Shown: positions 1-6,240 of the stretch, piece after piece
Position numbering within the stretch: position 1 is the stretch's first letter
How the letters are laid out: the number at the start of each line of letters is the position of its first letter
Origin: an uncultured Erysipelotrichaceae bacterium
GTDB lineage: Bacteria; Bacillota_I; Bacilli_A; Erysipelotrichales; Erysipelotrichaceae
Direction: 5' to 3'
Assembly: GCA_944325295.1 (NCBI GenBank)
Contig: CALUZL010000159.1
Span: 1 to 11,685, forward strand
DNA: 11,685 nt
Translations under genes and position numbers: made by a program
Notes under the pieces: generated by a model
What the model saw: only the letters and a program-made list of their open reading frames with translations
Told to the model about the DNA's origin: nothing
Database searches by the model: none

Positions 1-1
1 T

Positions 2-172
2 ACCTATGATGTAATGCGTAAAGTCTCAGCCGAAGAAGTCAGACAGAACATCAACCGTTATGGATTGCCTGATAACGCCACTGCTGATGTCAAGTCTCTA
101 TCTGAAAAACAGGAACAAGAAATGGAAACTGTCGCAGAAGAAAAGACACACTACTTTCATAGAGGGAGGTAA
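2..172 (+). CDS. C-terminal end of an unrecognised protein (5' end outside window)
   Basis: An open frame enters from the left edge and ends at a TAA at 170-172, leaving 56 residues. The visible part begins TYDVMRKVSAEEVRQ, runs through a short helical, charged segment, and ends in a Glu/Lys/Gln-rich tail finishing HYFHRGR. No catalytic motif or membrane segment is visible in this tail, and I do not recognise the family. It is convergent with the UDG-like gene at 315-1457, with a self-complementary stretch between the two. I infer coding because the frame is open across the whole visible stretch and its codon use resembles the neighbouring genes, but the tail alone cannot support a function. 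Confidence 0.6.
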   Translation, partial: TYDVMRKVSAEEVRQNINRYGLPDNATADVKSLSEKQEQEMETVAEEKTHYFHRGR

Positions 173-180
173 TTCTATAT

Positions 181-280
181 GAGATTAAGAGACTGCTTCA
201 CCATTTATTTGATGAATGAGGCAGCCTCTATAACATACATATTCTATGAATATGGCTGAGGTCTAATCTCGTCACTTTTT
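181..280 (+). terminator. Nested hairpins plus T-run after the first gene: probable terminator or structured RNA
   Basis: Nine bases after the stop at 170-172 a self-complementary stretch begins. GAGATTA (181-187) pairs with TAATCTC (264-270). Inside it CAGCC (222-226) pairs with GGCTG (254-258), which encloses a perfect ATATTC-TAT-GAATAT hairpin (239-253). CTGCTTC (193-199) can also pair with GAGGCAG (218-224), in competition with the CAGCC stem. A run of five T follows at 276-280. An outer stem followed by a T-run fits a plus-strand terminator for the upstream gene, but the multi-stem fold is more elaborate than most terminators. A small structured RNA is the alternative. Confidence 0.4.
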
Positions 281-314
281 GTATATAAATTTCAGACTAA
301 AAATTATTTTTCAG

Positions 315-1457
315 TTACTGTTGCCGGTAAAGTATTTGATTGATTTTCCCGACAGTCTCCAATACCTCTTTTTCAATCCTGTCCGCCTCAATATTCACAT
401 CATCGAACAATAATCTATTTAACGGCTTGACAGCTAACCAATGAGGGTCACTTATATATCCGACTTCCTCCAAGCAGTTGAATATCTCACCTATATGTGG
501 AATTGGCATTTTGTCGATGTCCTTTTCACCTTTATAATCCTTCGGTCTGATAGCTATGGCTTTCGTGCTTGAATTACAGGCTATTGTCAGCTGAAGTCCG
601 TTCTGCAAATCATATCGTCGGAATTTATCATGTTTTTCATAGCACACGTATGGTGCAAAATCATGTGCAATAATAGCTTTATATAAGTCATAGATTACAT
701 TGTCAGAATGAGCGGAATTATTTTTCCGCTCATTGATGATGTTCAGCAGACTTTCATAATCACCTTTTACAAATTCTTCTTTATTATATACCTGAGTGAC
801 CACCTTTTTGATAAGGGTCCTTTCTTCCCGAAGCAATGATGCGGAAGGATGTGGAACACCGCAACAAGGTACACCATGAATATTGCCTACAACAACATTG
901 GAATATGAATTAAACAACCTTGTATAATGAATTTCCTTGTCCACCTCCGACATGGTTCTCAGCAGGCTTTTACCACTCAGCACAATTATGAATTGTGGCT
1001 TGAGGATATCTATCAGTTCCAGGGAACACCGTATAGTCTTCATTAAAACATCTTTGTTCAATTCCTTAGCTTTGAAAGTTGCAAAAAAAGAGGCATTGGT
1101 TATAACATAAGCGTTTTCATCATCCAGCGGATTATTTCTTTCGTCAAACAACTGTCTTAGTCGTTTCCAGAAAAGCCATTTATGATGTTCAGGCCAAAAA
1201 GGATTACCTTTCATCAGATGAGATCCATTCATCAGATTACCATGCAAGCCCCATGAATTATTATTGCACTGTTCCTTATATGAGCCGCCAGAACCGGGAT
1301 TAATACCAATAATCAACACTTTTGGAGATGTCATCATATTTTGTAAAGGTGACTGAGTGTAGAAAGCAGGAGCATCATCTCCCAGCCGGGCTGCTACTTC
1401 ATTGTAAAATACAGTAGTCCTCTCTGCCCATTTTGCCAATGCATTATTGATTTCCAT
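315..1457 (-). CDS. Uracil-DNA glycosylase superfamily protein with extra C-terminal domain
   Basis: This is a 380-residue protein. Residues about 40-225 have the uracil-DNA glycosylase fold signature: VLIIGINPG (47-55) is motif 1 of the G-[IE]-x-P-G type used by MUG and family 4-6 enzymes; VITNASFF (118-125) sits where family enzymes place the ITN strand; HPSASLL (203-209) is the DNA-intercalation motif. Known members flip out and excise uracil or other damaged or modified bases. Residues about 255-375 form a further region I do not recognise. The protein is longer than a simple MUG (about 170) or family 4 enzyme (about 200). Asn53 of GINPG resembles the MUG arrangement rather than the Glu of family 4, so substrate range cannot be read off. 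The start at 1457 is an ATG with a TATCTTTG -7 box 26 bases upstream. The gene is monocistronic and divergent from the gene at 1607. Fold call is firm; activity is inferred. Confidence 0.75.
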   Translation of the reverse strand: MEINNALAKWAERTTVFYNEVAARLGDDAPAFYTQSPLQNMMTSPKVLIIGINPGSGGSYKEQCNNNSWGLHGNLMNGSHLMKGNPFWPEHHKWLFWKRLRQLFDERNNPLDDENAYVITNASFFATFKAKELNKDVLMKTIRCSLELIDILKPQFIIVLSGKSLLRTMSEVDKEIHYTRLFNSYSNVVVGNIHGVPCCGVPHPSASLLREERTLIKKVVTQVYNKEEFVKGDYESLLNIINERKNNSAHSDNVIYDLYKAIIAHDFAPYVCYEKHDKFRRYDLQNGLQLTIACNSSTKAIAIRPKDYKGEKDIDKMPIPHIGEIFNCLEEVGYISDPHWLAVKPLNRLLFDDVNIEADRIEKEVLETVGKINQILYRQQ

Positions 1458-1466
1458 AAGCTTAAT

Positions 1467-1490
1467 ATTTACAATATATATACAAAGATA
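1467..1490 (-). promoter_or_regulatory. Bacteroides-type promoter of the UDG-like gene
   Basis: Reading the minus strand, TATCTTTG (1490-1483) matches the Bacteroidota primary-sigma -7 consensus TAnnTTTG. It is followed after six bases by TATTGTAAAT (1476-1467) and, nine bases later, by the ATG at 1457. I could not find a convincing TTTG -33 element at the usual distance. The leader lacks a clear Shine-Dalgarno sequence, as is usual in this phylum. Confidence 0.5.
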
Positions 1491-1534
1491 TTTTATTCAG
1501 TACATAAATAAGTCATTACTATGCCATATTTAAG

Positions 1535-1586
1535 CTTTGATTCTAAAATATATAAGCTGCGCTTTGATTTGGCATAACTTTGATTT
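1535..1586 (+). repeat. Three direct copies of CTTTGATT upstream of the 325-residue protein
   Basis: CTTTGATT occurs at 1535-1542, 1562-1569 and 1579-1586. The first two copies are both preceded by G. The third overlaps the -7 box of the promoter at 1575. The starts are 27 and 17 bases apart. Such short direct repeats over a promoter could be a protein-binding array, but eight bases in an AT-rich leader could also recur by chance. Confidence 0.35.
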
Positions 1587-1598
1587 TTCTTTGTAGAA
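1575..1598 (+). promoter_or_regulatory. Bacteroides-type promoter of the 325-residue protein gene
   Basis: TAACTTTG (1575-1582) matches the TAnnTTTG -7 consensus. It is followed after six bases by CTTTGTAGAA (1589-1598), and the ATG lies at 1607. The position of this box is the main reason to reject the in-frame upstream TTG at 1580 as a start, since that codon lies inside the promoter. No clear -33 TTTG at standard spacing is visible. Confidence 0.55.
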
Positions 1599-1606
1599 AA
1601 AAAGAT

Positions 1607-2584
1607 ATGACATTAAAAGAACTTCTTGACAAGGTAGAATTCGATGCCCTTTGTCCTTATCTGGAAAAGTATGAGCCAAAACATTTGGATAATATTTACG
1701 CTTTCCGTGAAGCGTATGATATACTTCGCACCCTGACTCCGTCGAAACAGGCATCAGGAGAGATTCGTATCGAATGGGAGCAGGACAATGGAGGAACAGA
1801 AGAAAAATGGATAAGCGTATGCCCTATGCACGATGCGAATTGGGAAGACGTGCTTGCCAGAGAACTTATTATAGCTCCAGACGTAAAACTACCGATGGAA
1901 GAACTTGCGATGCACTGTCTGTGGGAGATTACTTACTGGGGCTTTTCACCAGATGAGAAAGATGAGACCATAGCTGGTATGGTCAGGCACACTTGCCCCA
2001 TTACCAAATATGAAATAGCATTAGACAAACTGGATGAAAGCATCTGGAGACATCAAGTACCTCGCAAGTGCAGATCACTGTCTCCGTCGGGAAAGAGGTG
2101 CAGAATCATAGCAGAAAAACATCCTTTGGCCGTTAATGTAAGGCATAACCGTTCAAAGCGCAAACGGGCTTACAGACAAGAAAGAAGGCAGGAGTTTCTG
2201 GAGAAAATGATTCAGCGAGAAAAGACTATAGCTGAACTGACAGTAAACGGTAGCAGCTTCGAGAAAAAGGATGTTACATTTTTATTTGATATTCAATATG
2301 GCACCAGATATGAATACAGGTCAGTAACATCCAATGTAGAGGGCCGTTTGGACTATATTCTCACATCCATCATAAAATACCAACAGATTGAACTAAAGAA
2401 ATACAATAATGCCATCTTCTATCTGTCGGTTCCCTCCCGTTATCCATTGGCCGATCTGGAACTGGAAAACTTCAGAATAAAAATAAGGGAATTGCTGGGT
2501 TACGATAACATGCTCTTTGGAATGGCTATAACAGATAGTTCAAATATGAGAATAAAAGCTGTTTTACATCTCATCCTCGATTGA
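1607..2584 (+). CDS. Unrecognised 325-residue protein with central basic segment
   Basis: This is a soluble-looking protein with no signal peptide or membrane helix. The N-terminal part (about 1-150) is acidic and Trp-rich, with many predicted helices (for example LKELLDKVEFDALCPYLEKY near the start and LAMHCLWEITYWGF at 100-113). A strongly basic stretch follows (about 178-195, RHNRSKRKRAYRQERR) and could contact nucleic acid. The C-terminal part (about 220-325) alternates beta-like and helical segments (VTFLFDIQYGTRYEYRSV; LRELLGYDNMLF-type region near 294-304). Four Cys lie between 130 and 165 (C130, C155, C165 and others nearby are not in a clean zinc pattern). I do not recognise the family with confidence; uncharacterised Bacteroidota proteins with a similar N-terminal opening exist. 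Start chosen at ATG 1607, 24 bases after the -7 box. It converges with the gene ending at 2607, only 22 bases away. Confidence 0.7.
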   Translation: MTLKELLDKVEFDALCPYLEKYEPKHLDNIYAFREAYDILRTLTPSKQASGEIRIEWEQDNGGTEEKWISVCPMHDANWEDVLARELIIAPDVKLPMEELAMHCLWEITYWGFSPDEKDETIAGMVRHTCPITKYEIALDKLDESIWRHQVPRKCRSLSPSGKRCRIIAEKHPLAVNVRHNRSKRKRAYRQERRQEFLEKMIQREKTIAELTVNGSSFEKKDVTFLFDIQYGTRYEYRSVTSNVEGRLDYILTSIIKYQQIELKKYNNAIFYLSVPSRYPLADLELENFRIKIRELLGYDNMLFGMAITDSSNMRIKAVLHLILD

Positions 2585-2606
2585 AGTTTTTTACTGAAAG
2601 TAGCTA

Positions 2607-3368
2607 TTACTCATACCATTCCCTGAGCTTATGCAACCGTATCCTATAATATAGACGTTCCATCTTCCGTATGTAAATGTCACGTCCATAAACTGCTCTC
2701 CGGTCTTTTTGAAATCTGTCATTAACTGATGAGCATACGTCCATATAATTACCCAGCAAAGATGGTTTCACTATATCCTTTACATTGCGAATATTCATAT
2801 GCTGAAGCTGGCTTTCAGTGATATGCATCCCATTCTCTTTAATGTGTTGCAACAGAAGAAGGCATATGTCAATCCATTTATTAAAGCCGAAATTTCCATT
2901 TTCATCAGCAATCAATGAATGAGAGAAATACGCCCTCATACAACGCAATTTATAATATTCCAACTCATAAAGGAAACATCCGTCATATTGAGGGGCAGTT
3001 TTTGCGGCTTCAACCAACTCATCAACCAAAGGCTGTAATCCCTCTTTAGCCCAAGCGTTGAAACGTTTTTTATGATACCACATGGCACGTTGATAAGATA
3101 CTGTATCCATCAAGAGCTGTTCCTTCTCATTTTCATCTAAACATACTTGTTTTCCTTCAGAAGTAAAGACATAAGGATCCTCAGCCTCCCATAAGGCATA
3201 TAGTGCAACCCACTGTTCAAATTCCCCGTCAGACTTAAGTTGCTTAGGAATGCGCATTCCTCGTTTGAGAAGTTCCTTCTTCTCTTCCTCAGACAGATGG
3301 GATACATCGGTCAAAGGATACCGATAATTAACTAATTCTAATCCAGATAATATCTTAAACTCATTCAT
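2607..3368 (-). CDS. Unrecognised 253-residue protein, third gene of the SLOG operon
   Basis: The protein has no signal peptide or transmembrane segment. Most of it looks helical, with repeated Trp/Tyr-rich amphipathic segments (about 45-62, 90-120, 130-150, 160-180) and a very basic C-terminal helix (about 218-253, with RRAVYGRD and YYRIRLHKLREWYE). No catalytic signature is recognised. The start is set at the ATG at 3368 because it overlaps the end of the SLOG gene in an ATGAATGA arrangement (8-base overlap), typical of translational coupling. The frame is open further upstream to a methionine at 3467, but using that start would embed about 100 bases in the SLOG gene. The coupling suggests the product works with the SLOG protein, perhaps as an effector or partner; this is inference. 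Confidence 0.65.
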   Translation of the reverse strand: MNEFKILSGLELVNYRYPLTDVSHLSEEEKKELLKRGMRIPKQLKSDGEFEQWVALYALWEAEDPYVFTSEGKQVCLDENEKEQLLMDTVSYQRAMWYHKKRFNAWAKEGLQPLVDELVEAAKTAPQYDGCFLYELEYYKLRCMRAYFSHSLIADENGNFGFNKWIDICLLLLQHIKENGMHITESQLQHMNIRNVKDIVKPSLLGNYMDVCSSVNDRFQKDRRAVYGRDIYIRKMERLYYRIRLHKLREWYE

Positions 3369-3822
3369 TTGTGACAGTATTATTTTGATTATACATAAAT
3401 ATCCTATAAGGTATGCACTTTTTCTTAGCCAGTTCAATAATATGCTGCGTTCCTTTAGACTTACCATCCCAAAAAGCCACCAGATGTGTGGCCACCTCCA
3501 TCATATCCTCGTTTCGGAGGAAGCCGGCCATGCGATGGTGCTGTTTCCAATTAGCGGGAAAAAGAATCCTTGTCAACTCAAATTCATCGGCAAAACGGAT
3601 GGCAAGCGTATCTGCTCCATCGGCCATTCCTGAAATGATTTTTATATCAGAATCCCCACAGAAATCCTCCATCCATAACAAATTTCCGAGGCTTTCCCTC
3701 ATAAACTCATAATCGGTGAAATCACGTCCCCCAGCCACTATTACCTTGGCTGCCTCCCTATAACTTTTACGATACAGGTCTTTCATTACTTCTGCAATTG
3801 ATTGTTCATTTTTTTCCATCAT
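3361..3822 (-). CDS. SLOG-superfamily (DUF2493 / YspA-type) nucleotide-binding protein
   Basis: This 153-residue protein shows the YspA/DUF2493 branch of the SLOG (YpsA-like Rossmannoid) superfamily. VIVAGGRDFTDYE (27-39) is the first strand with its glycine loop, SGMADGADTLA (64-74) is the phosphate-binding GxxxGAD-type loop, FPANW (88-92) and RNEDM (103-107) are the following conserved motifs, and VAFWDGKSKGT (115-125) closes the fold. SLOG proteins bind or process nucleotides and derivatives, and several branches act in anti-phage or stress signalling. It is the middle gene of three: its start overlaps the end of the 260-residue gene and its stop overlaps the start of the 253-residue gene. 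Tandem ATGs at 3822 and 3819 follow the preceding frame without a visible Shine-Dalgarno; an in-frame ATG at 3861 would overlap the upstream gene by 56 bases and adds no domain sequence. The fold call is firm; the ligand is unknown. Confidence 0.8.
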   Translation of the reverse strand: MMEKNEQSIAEVMKDLYRKSYREAAKVIVAGGRDFTDYEFMRESLGNLLWMEDFCGDSDIKIISGMADGADTLAIRFADEFELTRILFPANWKQHHRMAGFLRNEDMMEVATHLVAFWDGKSKGTQHIIELAKKKCIPYRIFMYNQNNTVTNE

Positions 3823-4588
3823 AATTAGTTTTATTACGAGCACTGTTGGTAAGACATACATCTACGAAGAAATCATCCATTCGCAGCAAATCCGGTATGG
3901 AATAATCCTTATGGGTACAAATATCATGCACCGCATGGCAAACACAGACTGAATCCAGCTCAGGCCTCATGAGGCATCCTTCCGCCCATGTCTCTCCATC
4001 GTCCAAAGTATTTACACAGCCCAATTCTTCTTCTGTCATTGAGGGAACAAATTCCGGACTGTATGAAACAATTGCACTTTCTATCTCTACCACCCGATGT
4101 CTGCTTTTCTCCATCAAAAGACTTACTAATTCTATCATATAGTCAAAATCAGACTGGTATATCCTATCCTCCTCATATTTCAACACCGAGTTGCTGTCAT
4201 TGTACGAATAAACCAGCTTGCCTTCCACATCACAATCCTCACCATCGAGGTACATGCTCATATTGGCCAACGACATGCGGTACATCTGAGCAGTACGATG
4301 ATACATCCGGTTAGTCAAATCCAGAAGTCGGTTGTTCTGGCTTACAAAAATCTCCATCTCATGAGCAGTGGCTTGGAACATTTTGTCCAAAACAAGTTTT
4401 CTACTCATGACAAGACTCTCCACAGTCCTCATTTCATGCTCGCTGACGTGACGCAGATAGAAGTCCATCGGGTCAGTGCCGACCCGTAACTTGACAGCAC
4501 TCTCAACATTCCGTAATATGCCCTGCAACCTATAGATATCCGATTCACTGAGAACTGTATCTACGAAATCTCTTGAAGATAAATCCAT
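3806..4588 (-). CDS. Unrecognised 260-residue protein, first gene of the SLOG operon
   Basis: The protein is mostly helical and acidic, with Met-rich amphipathic helices at about 50-113 that could form a coiled bundle. A second helix-rich block lies at about 145-175. The C-terminal part carries a cluster of Cys and His (C205, C215, C217, H218, H221, C224, H226), which could bind a metal, though the spacing does not match a named zinc finger. There is no signal peptide or transmembrane segment. I do not recognise the family. It begins at an ATG 22 bases downstream of a promoter-like block (4634-4611) and heads an operon whose next gene, the SLOG protein, starts 14-17 bases before this gene's stop. 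The overlap implies coordinated synthesis; the role is unknown. Confidence 0.65.
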   Translation of the reverse strand: MDLSSRDFVDTVLSESDIYRLQGILRNVESAVKLRVGTDPMDFYLRHVSEHEMRTVESLVMSRKLVLDKMFQATAHEMEIFVSQNNRLLDLTNRMYHRTAQMYRMSLANMSMYLDGEDCDVEGKLVYSYNDSNSVLKYEEDRIYQSDFDYMIELVSLLMEKSRHRVVEIESAIVSYSPEFVPSMTEEELGCVNTLDDGETWAEGCLMRPELDSVCVCHAVHDICTHKDYSIPDLLRMDDFFVDVCLTNSARNKTNYDGKK

Positions 4589-4610
4589 TTTTGAAATGTT
4601 TTAAAGATTA

Positions 4611-4634
4611 CTCTACAAAATTGATTCAAAGCTA
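4611..4634 (-). promoter_or_regulatory. Bacteroides-type promoter of the SLOG operon
   Basis: On the minus strand TAGCTTTG (4634-4627) fits the TAnnTTTG -7 box. It is followed after six bases by TTTTGTAGAG (4620-4611), and the ATG of the first operon gene is 22 bases further on. The layout matches the promoters at 1490-1467 and 1575-1598 in box, spacing and downstream TTGTA block. No clean -33 element is seen. Confidence 0.5.
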
Positions 4635-4680
4635 CGCCGGATTATAGCAGAACATTCCTTTTTTTATCAAAAAAAATAAA

Positions 4681-4703
4681 CCTACGCAATGTTTTTGCAT
4701 AGG
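4681..4703. promoter_or_regulatory. 9-bp inverted repeat: probable operator of the WYL regulator
   Basis: CCTACGCAA (4681-4689) and TTGCATAGG (4695-4703) are inverted copies with one mismatch, separated by five bases. The site lies 38 bases upstream of the WYL start and directly against the probable -7 box, in the divergent region shared with the SLOG operon. A dimeric regulator bound here would cover the promoter of the WYL operon. BrxR/CapW-type WYL repressors are known to bind inverted repeats in their own promoters. I saw no second copy elsewhere in the window. The same bases could form an RNA hairpin, but their position upstream of the promoter argues for DNA recognition. Confidence 0.55.
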
Positions 4704-4718
4704 TTTTGAGTAACTTCG
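4700..4718 (+). promoter_or_regulatory. Weak Bacteroides-type -7 box of the WYL operon
   Basis: Two overlapping near-matches to TAnnTTTG occur, TAGGTTTT(G) at 4700-4708 and TAACTTCG at 4711-4718, 24-34 bases before the ATG at 4742. Neither is perfect, consistent with a weak or regulated promoter, and both abut the inverted repeat at 4681-4703. Which one is used cannot be decided from sequence. Confidence 0.35.
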
Positions 4719-4741
4719 CCATAAATAAAACCAAGAATCGT

Positions 4742-5665
4742 ATGGCACAGAGCTTATTAAGTAAATACGTTTGGATTATAGATACCATTTATAAGGCTGA
4801 CAGAATCTCTTTTAAGGAACTCAACAGCAGATGGCTTGACAGTGAGATCAGTGAGGGAGTGGAAATTCCCAAACGCACGTTCGACAACTGGAGATATGCC
4901 ATCCAGGATATGTTCGGACTATTCATTGAGAATGAAGGCAAGGGTAAGTACCGCTACTATATTATGAATAAGGAGGACATCAGCAAGAATGGTCTCCGTT
5001 CATGGATTTACAATACCTTTTGTGTGAGCAACGCACTGGCTGAGAGCCAAAGCATAAAAGACAGAATTTTACTGGAATACGTCCCTTCGGGCCAAGAATA
5101 CCTTCAGGAAATTATTGAAGCGATGAAATCAAATCAGATTCTCAATATAACATACCACAGTTATTGGAAAGACGAAGAAAACAATTTTGATGTAGAACCT
5201 TTTTGTGTAAAGCTTTTTCGTCAGCGATGGTATCTGGTGGCACGCAGTACCTATACCTATTATCACGAACAGGGGCCAAGAATCTATTGCCTTGACCGTA
5301 TTACTTATCTGCATAAGAAAGAGGAAACATTTAAGATGCCTGAAGGTTGGTCGGCTGAAGAGTTTTTCGACGGATGCTTCGGCATCATAGCAGACAATAA
5401 CATTCCAAAGGAGTACGTAAAATTAAAGGTCAGTGCCGGACAGGCAAACTATCTGCGCGACCTGAAACTACATGAGTCACAAGAGGAAACGGAAAGCAAT
5501 GAAGAATACAGTATATTCACTTACTACCTCCGTCCGACTTTTGATTTTCAGCAGGAGTTGCTTTGGAACGGAGAAGATCTGGAAGTACTTGCGCCAACAT
5601 GGCTGCGTAAAGAACTGGCAGGAAAGATTAAAAGAATGTGGAACAAATATAATATCAGCGAATGA
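4742..5665 (+). CDS. WYL-domain transcriptional regulator (BrxR/CapW-like)
   Basis: This is a 307-residue protein. Residues about 1-80 form a DNA-binding winged-helix-like region (FKELNSRWLDSE at 24-35, IPKRTFDNWRYAIQDMFG at 42-59). The WYL domain spans about 125-195, with the name-giving tripeptide in RQRWYLVAR (160-168) and the following YCLDRI (182-187). A WCX-type C-terminal extension follows (about 222-305). WYL domains sense nucleic-acid or nucleotide ligands, and BrxR/CapW members repress phage-defence operons. The start is placed at the ATG at 4742; an in-frame TTG at 4706 falls in the promoter region and adds no domain sequence. The gene heads a plus-strand cluster and overlaps the exonuclease start by ATGA. 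The inverted repeat at 4681-4703 suggests self-regulation and possibly control of the divergent SLOG operon. The family call is firm; the defence role is from context. Confidence 0.88.
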   Translation: MAQSLLSKYVWIIDTIYKADRISFKELNSRWLDSEISEGVEIPKRTFDNWRYAIQDMFGLFIENEGKGKYRYYIMNKEDISKNGLRSWIYNTFCVSNALAESQSIKDRILLEYVPSGQEYLQEIIEAMKSNQILNITYHSYWKDEENNFDVEPFCVKLFRQRWYLVARSTYTYYHEQGPRIYCLDRITYLHKKEETFKMPEGWSAEEFFDGCFGIIADNNIPKEYVKLKVSAGQANYLRDLKLHESQEETESNEEYSIFTYYLRPTFDFQQELLWNGEDLEVLAPTWLRKELAGKIKRMWNKYNISE

Positions 5666-6153
5666 AGGATTTTGCAGCAATAGATTTTGAGACTGCCAAC
5701 AACCAACGCTCATCAGTATGTTCCGTTGGCTTAGTGATAGTACGGGACGGAGAGATAACAGACACTTTCTACTCACTGATAAACCCGGAACCAAATTATT
5801 ATAATTACTGGTGCTCTCAGGTACATGGACTTACACGTAAAGATACTGATAATGCCCCTGTCTTCCCTGAAGTGTGGCGGCAGATAGAAGCTCTCATAGA
5901 AGGCTTACCATTGGTAGCCCACAACCGTCCTTTTGATGAAGGATGCCTGAAATCTGTGTTTCGGGTATATCAGATGGATTATCCAGGCTATGAGTTTTAT
6001 GATACACTCAGTGCTTCACGCAGGGCTCTACCTGATTTGCCCAATCACCAGCTCCATACTGTAGCCGAAGCTTGCGGATACCAACTGAAGAACCATCATC
6101 ATGCCCTTGCCGATGCCGAAGCTTGTGCCTGGATTGCGAGGAAAATATTGTAG
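5662..6153 (+). CDS. DnaQ-like DEDDh 3'-5' exonuclease
   Basis: This 163-residue, single-domain protein has all the exonuclease motifs: ExoI DFET (D8, E10), ExoII HNRPFD (87-92, D92) and ExoIII HHALADAEA, with H146 and D151 in the H-x4-D spacing of the DEDDh class. These residues coordinate two metal ions for 3'-5' hydrolysis of single-stranded DNA or RNA. SQVHGLT (52-58) is the conserved loop found in DNA polymerase III epsilon-like proteins. It lacks any polymerase-binding tail, so it is an accessory nuclease rather than the replicative proofreading subunit. The start ATG overlaps the WYL stop (ATGA), indicating translational coupling. The DUF262 gene follows after 87 bases. A nuclease under a WYL regulator fits a defence or repair role, but this pair may also be an independent unit. 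Confidence 0.88.
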   Translation: MKDFAAIDFETANNQRSSVCSVGLVIVRDGEITDTFYSLINPEPNYYNYWCSQVHGLTRKDTDNAPVFPEVWRQIEALIEGLPLVAHNRPFDEGCLKSVFRVYQMDYPGYEFYDTLSASRRALPDLPNHQLHTVAEACGYQLKNHHHALADAEACAWIARKIL

Positions 6154-6240
6154 CCAGAAGGACAGTAACATGACTATGTATGGTTATTTTTAGCATCCCT
6201 TGTCTCATCTATTTATAGAATTATCTAATTATAAAAGAAA

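Noticed and set aside
181..270. Retron-type msr/msd RNA, because inverted ends enclose several stems
   Set aside because: No reverse transcriptase gene is visible in the window, and a terminator explains the T-run.
1580..1606. Upstream TTG start for the 325-residue protein, adding nine residues
   Set aside because: The TTG lies inside the TAACTTTG -7 box, so it would be upstream of or at the transcription start; the ATG at 1607 is better.
3369..3467. Longer start for the 253-residue protein, with a hydrophobic N-terminus that mimics a signal anchor
   Set aside because: It would overlap the SLOG coding region by about 100 bases; the ATGAATGA overlap at 3361-3368 gives a natural coupled start.
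3385..4489. Plus-strand open frames opposite the SLOG operon
   Set aside because: They lie wholly within recognised or coupled minus-strand genes, have low-complexity or unlikely composition, and lack leaders.
4641..4670. TTGATA-18-TATAAT on the minus strand, a classic sigma-70 promoter pattern upstream of the SLOG operon
   Set aside because: Bacteroidota primary sigma uses TAnnTTTG; such hexamers are frequent by chance in AT-rich DNA, and a TAGCTTTG box lies closer to the gene.
4706..4741. Upstream TTG start for the WYL regulator, adding twelve residues
   Set aside because: It falls in the probable promoter next to the inverted repeat, and the extra residues are not part of the DNA-binding domain.
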